This document shows positions 18,358-27,285 of a stretch of DNA of 64,000 bases, piece by piece. The stretch lies in contig JAUNUJ010000001.1 of the NCBI GenBank assembly GCA_030538235.1, positions 273,849-337,848 on the forward strand, in the 5' to 3' direction. Within the stretch, counting starts at the first letter, position 1; every line of letters starts with the position of its first letter. A model generated the notes under the pieces. It was not told the DNA's origin. It saw only the letters and a program-made list of their open reading frames with translations, and searched no databases. Source of the stretch: Alcaligenaceae bacterium. Its GTDB lineage: Bacteria; Pseudomonadota; Gammaproteobacteria; Burkholderiales; Burkholderiaceae_B. The translations under genes were made by a program, and so were the position numbers.

Positions 18358-19161
18358 ATGAAATTAACTGAATCAAAAACGCCTGTGATGCCCGACGTTC
18401 AGGGTAGTGCAGATCTGCGTAGTATACAGATCGATCGGGTTGGCGTGCGTCAGCTTAAGCACCCCTTGTCGGTTAAAAATGGCCAAGGCGCTGTCTTAGG
18501 AACAGTCGGTGTGTGGGATACGGCGGTGTTGTTGCCGGCCTCAGAAAAAGGCACTCATATGTCACGCTTTATGGGCTTAATCGATGAGTATCATGCTTTG
18601 GGCATGGATGCTGAATTATTCAAACAAATGGCGACTGCCATGTTACCCCTATTAAATGCCGAAGAGGGTGAGATTCGTGTGAGATTCCCGTATTTCATCA
18701 CTAAAAAAGCGCCGGTTAGCGGGGTGGCCAGCATGATGGACTACGAGGTGACTTGGACCGCAATTGCCGACCATAACGGCGTGCGTTTTTTAACCGAAGT
18801 GGTCGTGCCAGTGATGAGTTTATGCCCATGTTCTAAGGCTATTTCTGACTATGGAGCCCATAACCAACGTTCACATGTGACGGTAACGCTTGAAAGCACT
18901 GAAGATTACGTGTTGGATGATTTTATTCGGGCGATTGAAGAGCAGGGCTCTAGTCAATTATGGGCTTTATTAAAACGTCCTGACGAAAAGTACGTCACAG
19001 AATCTTCTTACGATAATCCAAAGTTTGTTGAGGATTTAATCCGTGATGTTGCTCTTCGTGTGAAGCAATGGCCAGGTATGGTTTCCTATCGTGTAGAAGT
19101 GGAAAATTTTGAATCGATTCATAATCACTCAGCCTACGCGGTCTTAGAGGGCAGAGCTTAA
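18358..19161 (+). CDS. folE2: GTP cyclohydrolase IB
   Basis: FolE2 converts GTP to 7,8-dihydroneopterin triphosphate, the first step of tetrahydrofolate synthesis; it differs from FolE in not strictly needing zinc, so it works under zinc limitation. The 267-residue protein contains SLCPCSKAISDYGAHNQRSH with the catalytic cysteine and histidine, and a conserved MDYEVTW region. Placement directly after dxs is characteristic of Burkholderiales. No zinc-regulator (Zur) box is obvious upstream, so it may be the only type present. A terminator follows. Confidence 0.94.
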   Translation: MKLTESKTPVMPDVQGSADLRSIQIDRVGVRQLKHPLSVKNGQGAVLGTVGVWDTAVLLPASEKGTHMSRFMGLIDEYHALGMDAELFKQMATAMLPLLNAEEGEIRVRFPYFITKKAPVSGVASMMDYEVTWTAIADHNGVRFLTEVVVPVMSLCPCSKAISDYGAHNQRSHVTVTLESTEDYVLDDFIRAIEEQGSSQLWALLKRPDEKYVTESSYDNPKFVEDLIRDVALRVKQWPGMVSYRVEVENFESIHNHSAYAVLEGRA

Positions 19162-19199
19162 GTAGTTTCTCTTTGAGATTTTGCTCAAAAAGCGACAAG

Positions 19200-19238
19200 A
19201 ATCAAGCGTTTATCCAAGATGGCGCTTGATTTTTTTTC
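19200..19238 (+). terminator. Intrinsic terminator after folE2
   Basis: A 9-bp stem AATCAAGCG/CGCTTGATT (19200-19208 with 19223-19231) is followed by a run of eight T. It ends the xseB-ispA-dxs-folE2 operon. Confidence 0.88.
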
Positions 19239-19393
19239 ATTTAATCTATATAATAATCGGTTTCTTGCTCGATCTTTTAGATATGCTGTGACTAAATTTA
19301 ATATTAAAACAGCATCGTCGGAGGCGGGCTTTTTATGTAGGGCTCTGTTGGTATGCATATGCGGGGCTTTACTAAATATCCATAGGAGTTAAT

Positions 19394-19831
19394 ATGCGTC
19401 ACTATGAAGTAGTGTTTATCGTGCATCCTGATCAAAGCGAGCAGGTGCCGGCCATGGTTGAGCGTTATCAAGCCATGATTACTGAAAAGGGTGGTCAAAT
19501 CCACCGTCTAGAGGACTGGGGTCGTCGCCAATTGGCTTACCCAATCCAAAAACTAGTTAAAGCACATTATATTTGTATGAATATCGAGTGCGATCAAGAC
19601 GTTTTAGATGAGTTAGAGCATTCTTTCCGCTATAACGATGCGATTCTTCGTAACTTAATCATCAAAACTGACAAGGCTGTTACTGAGCCATCTATCATGA
19701 TGAAATCAGTTGAGCGCGACGAAGCGCGTAAATCAGCTCCTTCAGATGACAACACGGCAAGACAAAGACAAGAGCGTGATGACATCGAAGATGAGATGGA
19801 AGACGACGAAGAGGAAGTAACTGAGGATTAA
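19394..19831 (+). CDS. rpsF: 30S ribosomal protein S6
   Basis: S6 pairs with S18 on the platform of the small subunit. The 145-residue product starts [17 protein letters not shown] and contains [17 protein letters not shown], the standard S6 core. The C-terminal 25 residues are highly acidic ([14 protein letters not shown]), a tail common in S6. A GGAG Shine-Dalgarno lies 8 bases upstream. The 160-bp leader (19239-19393) may contain an S6:S18 autoregulatory RNA element, but I could not make out its conserved loop with confidence. Confidence 0.96.
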   Translation: MRHYEVVFIVHPDQSEQVPAMVERYQAMITEKGGQIHRLEDWGRRQLAYPIQKLVKAHYICMNIECDQDVLDELEHSFRYNDAILRNLIIKTDKAVTEPSIMMKSVERDEARKSAPSDDNTARQRQERDDIEDEMEDDEEEVTED

Positions 19832-19872
19832 TTTCCGGTTACTATCGGTTTGCCTTTAGCAAAAGCCGCTTT

Positions 19873-20184
19873 ATGAATAGGGTTCAACTACGGGTTATCT
19901 TAAGTGAAGTTCACGCATTAAGATACACACCGGCTGGTATCAGTGTTTTAGACTTGGTATTGGCACATCAATCAGAGGTTGTAGAGGCGGGTCATCCGCG
20001 ACAACTGGACTTCGAATTTGAAGCGAGAGCGATTGGTGAGATAGCAGAGGCTCTAAGCACCGTTGAGTTAGGCAGTTTTTTGGACATTGAGGGTTTTTTA
20101 ACCACCACTCGCAAAAACTCCCGCAGAGTATTACTACATATTCAGCGCTTTACTCGACAAGCAAGCAATCCGATCATCGTTTAA
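19873..20184 (+). CDS. priB: Primosomal replication protein N
   Basis: PriB is a dimeric OB-fold protein that helps PriA reload DnaB at stalled forks. The 103-residue sequence ([52 protein letters not shown]) matches betaproteobacterial PriB. It is located between rpsF and rpsR, as in most beta- and gammaproteobacteria, so it is co-expressed with ribosomal proteins. Confidence 0.93.
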   Translation: MNRVQLRVILSEVHALRYTPAGISVLDLVLAHQSEVVEAGHPRQLDFEFEARAIGEIAEALSTVELGSFLDIEGFLTTTRKNSRRVLLHIQRFTRQASNPIIV

Positions 20185-20234
20185 TTTTAAAGAATTTAGG
20201 GATTGATTTCCCAACCATATTAAAGGTAATTATC

Positions 20235-20510
20235 ATGGCACAAGCAAGACGAGGAAAAGAGAGAAGAAGTCGTTTTCCACAGCAAAATCCATTATTTAAG
20301 CGTCGTAGATTCTGCCGCTTCACGGTAGCAGAAGTAGAAGAAATCGATTACAAAGACATCGATACACTACGCGATTTCATTACTGAGACTGGCAAAATTA
20401 TTCCAGCTCGTTTAACCGGTACAAAAGCACACTACCAGCGTCAGTTGAACACAGCGATCAAGCGTGCACGCTTTTTAGCTTTGTTACCATTTACTGACGG
20501 TCATAAATAA
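20235..20510 (+). CDS. rpsR: 30S ribosomal protein S18
   Basis: The 91-residue basic protein has the S18 signature [16 protein letters not shown] followed by [19 protein letters not shown] and ending [10 protein letters not shown]. It sits 51 bp after priB and 14 bp before rplI in the conserved rpsF-priB-rpsR-rplI operon. Confidence 0.97.
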   Translation: MAQARRGKERRSRFPQQNPLFKRRRFCRFTVAEVEEIDYKDIDTLRDFITETGKIIPARLTGTKAHYQRQLNTAIKRARFLALLPFTDGHK

Positions 20511-20524
20511 TCAGGGGTGGTAAC

Positions 20525-20977
20525 ATGCAAGTAATTTTATTAGAAACAATCGGTAAATTAGGTGAGTTAGGCGATGTTGTTCGTGTACGCAACGGCTACG
20601 CTCGTAACTATTTAATCCCTCAAGGTAAAGCTCAGCGTGCTACTGATGCTGCAATCAAGGAATTTGAAGCGCGTCGTGCCGAGCTTGAAAAAGCTCAGGC
20701 GGAGCGTTTAGCTTCAGCTCAAGCATTAGCTAACAAGCTAGCAGATTATAAATTGGACATTTCTCAAAAAGCGGGTGTCGATGGTCGTTTATTCGGTTCA
20801 GTAACCAATATCGATATCGCTCGTTTACTACAGGAAGCCGGTTTTGATGTAGAAAGAAGTCAAGTACGTATGCCTGAAGGTGCTTTAAAAGCAGTTGGTG
20901 AATACCCGGTTTCTTTACATCTGTATGCAGATATTGATGCTGACATCACTGTTAACGTGATTGGTGAGATGGCATAA
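20525..20977 (+). CDS. rplI: 50S ribosomal protein L9
   Basis: L9 bridges the large subunit surface near the L1 stalk. The 150-residue product starts [20 protein letters not shown] and has the conserved [14 protein letters not shown] rRNA-binding block, a long connecting helix (about 45-75) and the C-terminal domain. It is the last ribosomal gene before a strong terminator. Confidence 0.97.
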   Translation: MQVILLETIGKLGELGDVVRVRNGYARNYLIPQGKAQRATDAAIKEFEARRAELEKAQAERLASAQALANKLADYKLDISQKAGVDGRLFGSVTNIDIARLLQEAGFDVERSQVRMPEGALKAVGEYPVSLHLYADIDADITVNVIGEMA

Positions 20978-21014
20978 GTGTTAGTCTAATTTAAAATTAA
21001 ACTAGTCTGTAGAA

Positions 21015-21055
21015 AAATAGCAGTAGCGATATAATCGTTACTGCTATTTGTTTTT
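21015..21055 (+). terminator. Intrinsic terminator after rplI
   Basis: A 16-bp stem with one G-T wobble (21015-21030 with 21034-21049) and 3-base loop is followed by GTTTTT. It separates the ribosomal operon from dnaB, which starts 28 bp further on and therefore needs its own promoter or read-through. Confidence 0.92.
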
Positions 21056-21082
21056 AAACACCGATTTTAATCAGCAAAGAAT

Positions 21083-22663
21083 ATGTCAAATCAAGATGAT
21101 CATCCTTTTGTAGAAACCGCGGAAAGTCATGGCGATACGCCGGCTCATGATTTCCATGAGGCTATTTTTCCGGAGGATCCTTACGAGGGTTTGCCAGATA
21201 TGCCTCCCATGGCTTTGCCCCATGAGTCCTCGCATACGCAGCCGACACCTTTGGCTAGCGATTTAATCAGCATGAGTACTCAGATAGAGCATGAGCTGGA
21301 TAATTTGCGTCTGCCACCGCATTCGATCGAGGCCGAGCAGTCAGTGTTGGGGGGGTTATTACTTAATAATCTAGCCAATGAGCAGGTCGGTGATGTGCTC
21401 ACCGAAGAGGATTTTTATCGTCATCATCATCGTATTATTTGGCGTCATATTCAAAATCTGATCAGCATGGATCGCCCGGCTGACGTTTTGACGGTTTACG
21501 ATGCTTTAAAACTCGAAGGCACAGACAAGGATGTCGGGGGTTTAGTTTATTTAAACTCCTTAGCGCAAAACACTCCCTCGGTTTCCAATATTCGCACGTA
21601 TGCGGAAATTGTCCGTGAGCGGGCGATCTTGCGTCGTTTATTAACTGCCTCCGATGAGATTGGGACGGCTGCCTTAAACCCTCAGGGGCGTTCTGCACGT
21701 GAAATTCTTGATGAATCAGAAGCTAAGATTTATCGTATTTCTGAAGATAGTAATAAGAAAAACACCGACTTTGTGGCTATCAGTGATGCCATGCTGGAGG
21801 TGATCAATAACCTCACTGAGTTATCGCAACGTGGTGATGACTCCGAGGTGACCGGCACCCCTACCGGTTTTATTGATTTGGATGCTAAAACCGCAGGCCT
21901 TCATGGGGGTGATTTGACTATTGTGGCAGGGCGTCCGGCCATGGGTAAGACCTCTTTCTCGATGAATATCGTAGAGCATGTGGCCTTGGTTGAAAAGAAA
22001 CCGGTACTGGTATTCTCTATGGAAATGGGCGCTGCTCAGTTAGCTCACCGTATGTTAGGCTCTGTCGGTAAGATCGACCAACAACGTATGCGTAAGGGTA
22101 CCCTGAATAATGAAGACTGGGTTAAGGTGACCCGTGCTGTTGACCGTTTGCAGCATGCGCAAATTTTTATTGATGAAACCCCCGGTCTTAATCCCATTGA
22201 CTTACGTGCTCGTGCGCGTCGTTTAAGTCGTAAGCATGGGGGTCTAGGCCTAATCGTAGTGGACTATTTGCAGTTAATGTCAGGGAGCGGTTTTAACCGT
22301 AGTGAAAACCGTGCCACTGAGATTTCAGAAATTAGCCGTTCCTTAAAGGGTTTGGCCCGTGAGTTGAATTGTCCCTTGATTGCGCTTTCGCAGCTCAACC
22401 GTAGCTTGGAGAGTCGACCCAATAAGCGTCCGATTATGTCAGACTTGCGAGAGTCCGGCGCTATTGAGCAGGATGCTGACGTGATTATCTTTATTTATCG
22501 TGATGAGGTCTATAACGAAAACTCACCGGACAAAGGTATCGCAGAAATTATTATCGGTAAACAACGTAATGGTCCCATTGGTACGGTGCGCTTAACATTT
22601 GTTGGTGAGCATACCAAGTTTATGAATTACACCGGCGCCAGTCCAGCCTTTATTAGTGAGTAA
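21083..22663 (+). CDS. dnaB: Replicative DNA helicase DnaB
   Basis: DnaB is the hexameric fork helicase. The 526-residue protein has the N-terminal DnaB domain starting near residue 75 (LRLPPHSIEAEQSVLGGLLL), Walker A GRPAMGKT at 283-290, the DEAD-like Walker B region LIVVDYLQLMSG, and the LSQLNRSLESRPNKRP / SDLRESGAIEQDAD arginine-finger region. About 70 residues of acidic, Pro/His-rich sequence precede the family core, so it is longer than the usual 450-470. An internal Met64 (21272) would remove most of this extension but lacks a Shine-Dalgarno. No intein is present. Confidence 0.94.
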   Translation: MSNQDDHPFVETAESHGDTPAHDFHEAIFPEDPYEGLPDMPPMALPHESSHTQPTPLASDLISMSTQIEHELDNLRLPPHSIEAEQSVLGGLLLNNLANEQVGDVLTEEDFYRHHHRIIWRHIQNLISMDRPADVLTVYDALKLEGTDKDVGGLVYLNSLAQNTPSVSNIRTYAEIVRERAILRRLLTASDEIGTAALNPQGRSAREILDESEAKIYRISEDSNKKNTDFVAISDAMLEVINNLTELSQRGDDSEVTGTPTGFIDLDAKTAGLHGGDLTIVAGRPAMGKTSFSMNIVEHVALVEKKPVLVFSMEMGAAQLAHRMLGSVGKIDQQRMRKGTLNNEDWVKVTRAVDRLQHAQIFIDETPGLNPIDLRARARRLSRKHGGLGLIVVDYLQLMSGSGFNRSENRATEISEISRSLKGLARELNCPLIALSQLNRSLESRPNKRPIMSDLRESGAIEQDADVIIFIYRDEVYNENSPDKGIAEIIIGKQRNGPIGTVRLTFVGEHTKFMNYTGASPAFISE

Positions 22664-22688
22664 AAGGGTTGCTTGACAGGATGAGCGG

Positions 22689-22720
22689 GCTGAGTGCTTT
22701 AAAGCGACTCAGCACTTTTT
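22689..22720 (+). terminator. Probable terminator after dnaB
   Basis: GCTGAGT (22689-22695) pairs with ACTCAGC (22707-22713); the loop itself contains GCTTT/AAAGC. A T5 run follows at 22716-22720. It lies between convergent dnaB and the flavoprotein gene. Confidence 0.7.
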
Positions 22721-22740
22721 GCTCCTATGATGTTGCTTAC

Positions 22741-23880
22741 TTATCTAAAGCGCGCCGGACTAATCACTTCAGGCTTCACGCCTTCTTCGATTAACTTTTC
22801 GCTGAGCGGTTTATTTAGAAGTAAACAAGCAACGAGCTCAGATACCCCGGGCGCAGATTGTATGCCATAGCCGCCTTGGCCAGCTAACCAGAAAAAACCA
22901 TCATGTAGAGGGTCATGCCCAATCACCAGATCCTTGTCAGGAGAAAATGTGCGTAAACCGGCCCAAGTATGGCTTGGACGAGGAATTTTTAAGGTGGTAT
23001 TTTCTTCAATATGATAAATGCCGCTGGCGATATCCAACTCTTCGGCTACCACATCATGGGCTTCGGTGGGGTCGGCATTTGAGGGTGAGCCTAAAAATTG
23101 ACCGGCATCCGGTTTAAAGTAATAGTTTTCCATCAGGTCTACCACCATCACCAGATTTTTTAAATCAATTTCAGTGGGGGCCTCAAAAGTAAAGGCGCTG
23201 CGACGACAAGGGCTAAAGCCAATCGCCTTGATCCCGCAACGCTCGGCAACAATATCCACCCAAGCACCGGCCGCATTGACCAAGGTTCGTGCTAAGAGGC
23301 TATCTCCCTGACTGGTCTTAATATGCCAGATGCCATCAATTCGTTCGGCTGACTCCAAGGTAGTAGAGTGACGAAACTCCGCACCTTGAGCGCGAGCGCC
23401 GCTTAAGAAGCTCAATAACATCACATTGACATCAATATCTTCGGCATGCTCCTCATAAATACCACCGACAACCTTGTCAGGGCGCATAAAAGGCACCAGC
23501 TGCATAACTTGGTCTTTATCTAATAGTTGGACATTGTCCGGCGAGTAACCACGAAGCTCCTCGTAGAATTCAAGTAAACGAGTTTTGTCTTCGGGTGCTG
23601 CTACATAAATGCAACCGCGTGGTGTTAATAAAGGCGTCGCTGAAAAAGATGAGCTGACTGCCTGATCAAAAAACGGTCGACTAGCGCGGGTCAGGGCCAG
23701 TACCTGCTCAGTACCATAGGTTTCCATGTACATGGCCGCCGAACGGCCGGTAGTGTGATAGGCCGGTTGTGATTCCCGTTCTAGAATCAAAACTGAACAG
23801 TGAGGGGCGAGCCGATAGGCAGCAGAAATTCCCGCCATGCCGCCACCGACAATCACAATGTCGTAAATTTTATTGCTCAT
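22741..23880 (-). CDS. FAD-dependent oxidoreductase, D-arginine dehydrogenase-like
   Basis: A member of the DAO family that oxidatively deaminates D-amino acids or related amines. The 379-residue protein begins with the FAD motif VGGGMAGISAAYRL (11-24) and ERESQPAYHTTGRSAA. It resembles Pseudomonas aeruginosa D-arginine dehydrogenase (DauA) along its length, notably KPDAGQFLGSPSNADP, EAHDV, HTWAGLRTF and the C-terminal WLAGQGGYGIQSAP. As I recall the DauA sequence, its active-site His48 is Met50 here while Tyr53 is kept as Tyr55, so the substrate may differ. No DauB partner is adjacent. A soluble or membrane-associated cytoplasmic location is likely. Confidence 0.82.
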   Translation of the reverse strand: MSNKIYDIVIVGGGMAGISAAYRLAPHCSVLILERESQPAYHTTGRSAAMYMETYGTEQVLALTRASRPFFDQAVSSSFSATPLLTPRGCIYVAAPEDKTRLLEFYEELRGYSPDNVQLLDKDQVMQLVPFMRPDKVVGGIYEEHAEDIDVNVMLLSFLSGARAQGAEFRHSTTLESAERIDGIWHIKTSQGDSLLARTLVNAAGAWVDIVAERCGIKAIGFSPCRRSAFTFEAPTEIDLKNLVMVVDLMENYYFKPDAGQFLGSPSNADPTEAHDVVAEELDIASGIYHIEENTTLKIPRPSHTWAGLRTFSPDKDLVIGHDPLHDGFFWLAGQGGYGIQSAPGVSELVACLLLNKPLSEKLIEEGVKPEVISPARFR

Positions 23881-24076
23881 AGATTACTCATTTTGAATCA
23901 TAAAAAATGAAAAAAGAACAGGCTTCAGGTGCTATTTAAGCAGTGACTCTAGATGGCTGAAAGCTGATAAACTCGATTATAACGTAGTGGGGCATAAACT
24001 ATTTTTTTATCCGATTGTTATTCAGGGGCTTTAGCTGAGGCTTTTGAGTTTAAATCACTCGACACCATAAAAATAA

Positions 24077-25396
24077 TTAACGCACTCGCGGAATATCTAG
24101 CCATCGAGTCGTATAAGCAGGAGAGAGGTAACGACGCTGCATCATCCACTGAGCGTCTTGACTGAGACCTTGGCTGGCAAAGCGGATGCTGCCGGGTTGT
24201 TGGAGGTTTAATTGATCGATGGTCTGCATCAAGTAGCGGCCACGCATATTATGCATTTCGTCATCAAACAGCTGAGTCTGATACTGTTGCATAGTATAAA
24301 AATCACTAAGCATCACACCAGCCTTGTTGTAGTAATAATCATCGCGCCAAATTCGCTTTAATAAGTGCAATGCCAAGGTATTGAGCTCGCGGGTGTCATT
24401 GCTGGGTAGTAATAAATCGCCGCTGGCACTATTGTAGTAATACTTATCGTCTTGTTTGAAGCGATTGGTCTGTATAAACACACTGAGCTGCTTGGCTTGC
24501 TGCGCTTCCAGTCTGAGTTTGGTTGCGGCTAGGGCAGTGTATTCGCTAACCGCTTGCTCCATCTCATGAAGTTTGCTGATACTGCGACCAAAGGTGCGGC
24601 TGCTGATAATCTGCTTTTTGCTTTGTATGTCCTCCAGTGCTAGACAAGACTCGCCGTTGAGCTCGCGAACAGTGCGCTCTAACAGCACGGAGAATTGCTG
24701 TCGCGCTAACTCGGGGTCAAGACTAGCGAGCTCCCAAGCGGTTTTAATGCCAAGCTGATTCAAACGTTGGGAGAGACGCCTGCCAATACCCCAGATATCC
24801 TCAATCGGGGTGATTTTAAGTAATTTTTCACGTCGATGACTCTCTAGCAAGGTAACTACTCCGCCACTGGCCGGATACTTTTTAGCGGCATGATTAGCGA
24901 GTTTAGATAGAGTTTTAGTGGGTGCAATACCTACTCCGATTTGAATGCCTATCCACCTATCGATACGCGCCTGAATCAGCTGACCATAGCAGTGAAAATC
25001 GTCAATGTCACGCAGCTTGGATAGATTAGAAAGATCTAGAAAGGCTTCGTCAATGGAGTAAATCTCAATCTCAGGAGCCATCTCGGCGAGGAGGGACATG
25101 ACCCGTCGACTAATATCCGCATAAAGACTGTAGTTGGAAGAGAAAAAACTCACTCGGTGTTGTTTGATAAAGCGTTTGATTTTAAAAAAAGGTGCCCCCA
25201 TAGGAATACCAAGATCCTTAGCCTCTTTGGAGCGAGCAACGACACAGCCGTCGTTATTGGATAGAACGACTACCGGGCGATGACGTAGGTCCGGTCTGAA
25301 TAGCTTTTCGCAACTGGCGTAAAAACTATTGCAATCAATTAAGGCAAAGACACTGCCGGAGGTGGCGATGCTTAGGTTAGTGGTGGGCTTAGACAT
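24077..25396 (-). CDS. umuC: DNA polymerase V catalytic subunit UmuC
   Basis: UmuC is a Y-family polymerase that copies past DNA lesions during the SOS response. The protein (439 residues from the ATG at 25396) has ALIDCNSFYASCEKLFRPDL with the first metal Asp, the VVVLSNNDGCVVARS motif, and YSIDEAFLDLS with the catalytic Asp-Glu. The ATG at 25396 overlaps the umuD stop by 8 bases; the frame is open to an ATG at 25423, also inside umuD. Either way about 15-25 residues precede the usual UmuC N terminus. It is co-transcribed with umuD under a LexA box. Confidence 0.93.
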   Translation of the reverse strand: MSKPTTNLSIATSGSVFALIDCNSFYASCEKLFRPDLRHRPVVVLSNNDGCVVARSKEAKDLGIPMGAPFFKIKRFIKQHRVSFFSSNYSLYADISRRVMSLLAEMAPEIEIYSIDEAFLDLSNLSKLRDIDDFHCYGQLIQARIDRWIGIQIGVGIAPTKTLSKLANHAAKKYPASGGVVTLLESHRREKLLKITPIEDIWGIGRRLSQRLNQLGIKTAWELASLDPELARQQFSVLLERTVRELNGESCLALEDIQSKKQIISSRTFGRSISKLHEMEQAVSEYTALAATKLRLEAQQAKQLSVFIQTNRFKQDDKYYYNSASGDLLLPSNDTRELNTLALHLLKRIWRDDYYYNKAGVMLSDFYTMQQYQTQLFDDEMHNMRGRYLMQTIDQLNLQQPGSIRFASQGLSQDAQWMMQRRYLSPAYTTRWLDIPRVR

Positions 25397-25841
25397 GGCC
25401 ACGGCGTAAGGCGTGCAAAACATAAGTCACCACCCCGAAAATTTCTAGCGCCTCAGTATCCCGGAGGATGATGGGTTGATAATGGCGGTTGCGCGGAAAG
25501 AGCCCAGGCTTGGGGCGTAGGCGTAGCTCCTTAACAGTGAGCTCGCCATACAGAGAGGCAATCACAATATCCCCATGAGCTGCACTCAAGGAGCGGTCGA
25601 CGACCAAAATATCACCGCTATGGATAGCGGCCTCAATCATGGAGTCACCCTCACAGCGCACAAAATAAGTGGCTTCAGGGTGGTTGATGCAGAGCTCGTT
25701 GAGATCCAGGCTCTGCTCTATATAGTCTTGAGCAGGAGAGGGGAAACCGGCAGGCACCCGCTCTAGAAATAGGGGGAGGTGCTTGCTGACAGTCACCAAC
25801 AGCTCAGAGCTCAGACTCTGTCCAAGTAAACTAAGCTTCAT
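25389..25841 (-). CDS. umuD: SOS mutagenesis protein UmuD (S24 peptidase)
   Basis: UmuD cleaves itself on RecA filaments, and the processed form activates UmuC. From ATG at 25841 the protein has 150 residues. The cleavage site is Ala31-Gly32 in VPAGFPSPAQDY (E. coli has Cys-Gly). The nucleophile Ser67 is in EGDSMIE and the general base Lys104 in LTVKELRL. An in-frame GTG three codons upstream is not needed. The gene is preceded by a consensus LexA site 40 bp upstream and overlaps umuC. Confidence 0.93.
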   Translation of the reverse strand: MKLSLLGQSLSSELLVTVSKHLPLFLERVPAGFPSPAQDYIEQSLDLNELCINHPEATYFVRCEGDSMIEAAIHSGDILVVDRSLSAAHGDIVIASLYGELTVKELRLRPKPGLFPRNRHYQPIILRDTEALEIFGVVTYVLHALRRGHV

Positions 25842-25880
25842 AACAATCACTTTAAAAGGATAGACTTATTAAATTAAATG

Positions 25881-25896
25881 CTGTATAAATATACAG
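25881..25896. promoter_or_regulatory. LexA (SOS) box
   Basis: CTGTATAAATATACAG is a near-perfect match to the proteobacterial LexA consensus CTGT-N8-ACAG with AT-rich centre. It overlaps the -10 element of the umuDC promoter, so LexA binding would block transcription until DNA damage. Confidence 0.93.
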
Positions 25897-25917
25897 TATA
25901 AATGATATGAATTGCAA
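25888..25917 (-). promoter_or_regulatory. umuDC promoter
   Basis: On the minus strand TTGCAA (25912-25917) is separated by 18 bases from TATATT (25888-25893). The -10 lies within the LexA box, the classic arrangement for an SOS promoter. Confidence 0.7.
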
Positions 25918-26111
25918 TTATTAGTCATGTTCTTGACATATCACAGTATTAAACTACGCGAGTGATTGACCAAGCTATGGCTGCTCAGTTACCATTAAGA
26001 CAGAGAAAAAATCTCTTCTAAGTTATTGTTATATTATAACTTTTCAAATTTATTTGATACTTTATATCTAAAGTGTCATCGTCTCAAATCTACCACTAAG
26101 GAGTAGAATTT

Positions 26112-27206
26112 ATGGCTATGATGAAAGCTGCAGTATTTATTGAACCCGGTCGCATTGAGTTAGTTGATAAGCCAATCCCTGATGTTGGTCCTAATGACGC
26201 TTTACTTCGCATCACCACGACAACTATTTGCGGTACTGACGTTCATATTCTAAAGGGTGAGTACCCGGTCAAAAAGGGCTTAACTATTGGTCACGAGCCG
26301 GTGGGTATCATTGAAAAATTAGGTAGCAATGTTCAGGGTTACGAAGAAGGTCAGCGCGTGATCGCCGGTGCAATTTGCCCGACCTTTACATCTTATCCTT
26401 CGCAAGATGGTTTTCCTTCTCAGGACGGTGCATGGATTACAGAAGATGGCACATGTTCTTGTCACGGCTATAAAGCCACTGCCGGTTGGCGCTTCGGTAA
26501 CTGGATTGATGGTACTCAAGCCGAGTACGTATTAGTTCCTGATGCTCAAGCTAACTTGGCTCCGGTACCTGATAATCTGACTGACGAACAGGTTTTAATG
26601 TGTCCTGATATTATGTCTACTGGTTTCGTGGGCGCGGAAAATGCCAATATTAAAATCGGTGACTTCGTGGCAGTATTTGCTCAGGGTCCTATCGGTTTAT
26701 GTGCAACCGCCGGTGCACGTTTACGCGGTGCTAGCATGATTATCGCAATTGATGGTAACAACGAGCGTTTAGAAGTCTCTAAAAAGATGGGTGCTCACGT
26801 AACACTCAACTTCCGTGAAGTCGATGTGGTTGACGAGATCATGAAACTCACTAACGGTCGCGGTGTAGACTCCAGTATTGAGTGCTTGGGCTTACAGTCC
26901 ACTTGGGAGCAGGCTTTACGTGTGTTGAAGCCGGGCGGTACTTTATCTAGCTTAGGTGTGTACTCCGAAGATGTGGTTATTCCTATCAATGCTTTCGCTG
27001 CTGGTTTAGGTGATCACACGATTAAGACAGCATTATGTCCTGGCGGTAAGGAACGCATGCGTCGTCTATTAAATGTGATTGAGTCGGGTGGTGTGGATTT
27101 AGAAGCCTTAGTCACTCACACTCGTCCACTGGATGACATCGTTGCTGCTTATGAGATGTTCATGAACCAGGAAGACGGAGTATTAAAGATTGCTATTAAG
27201 CCTTAA
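26112..27206 (+). CDS. Zinc-dependent medium-chain alcohol dehydrogenase
   Basis: The 364-residue enzyme belongs to the NAD(P)-dependent MDR family, close in layout to secondary-alcohol dehydrogenases. Catalytic zinc ligands are visible: Cys40 in TICGTD, His61-Glu62 in GHEPVG, and the CPDIMSTGF Asp. The four-cysteine structural zinc lobe is absent; instead there is a Tyr/Ser/Gln-rich insert ending with a CSC. The nucleotide fold starts VFAQGPIGLCATAGARLRGA. An AAGGAG Shine-Dalgarno (26098-26103) sets the start. It stands alone between two regulated genes. Substrate could be isopropanol, ethanol or a similar alcohol/ketone; the sequence does not decide. Confidence 0.9.
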   Translation: MAMMKAAVFIEPGRIELVDKPIPDVGPNDALLRITTTTICGTDVHILKGEYPVKKGLTIGHEPVGIIEKLGSNVQGYEEGQRVIAGAICPTFTSYPSQDGFPSQDGAWITEDGTCSCHGYKATAGWRFGNWIDGTQAEYVLVPDAQANLAPVPDNLTDEQVLMCPDIMSTGFVGAENANIKIGDFVAVFAQGPIGLCATAGARLRGASMIIAIDGNNERLEVSKKMGAHVTLNFREVDVVDEIMKLTNGRGVDSSIECLGLQSTWEQALRVLKPGGTLSSLGVYSEDVVIPINAFAAGLGDHTIKTALCPGGKERMRRLLNVIESGGVDLEALVTHTRPLDDIVAAYEMFMNQEDGVLKIAIKP

Positions 27207-27232
27207 TTGACTTAATCAGTACTCCATCAATA

Positions 27233-27266
27233 GCCAAAGGCCTGCACAAATGTGCAGGCCTTTGGC
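27233..27266. terminator. Strong hairpin between convergent genes
   Basis: A perfect 16-bp GC-containing stem (27233-27248 with 27251-27266) lies between adh and the convergent PBP7-type gene. T tracts are weak on both sides, but the stem and position suggest a bidirectional terminator. Confidence 0.75.
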
Positions 27267-27285
27267 ATGGTTTAACTGATTTAAA

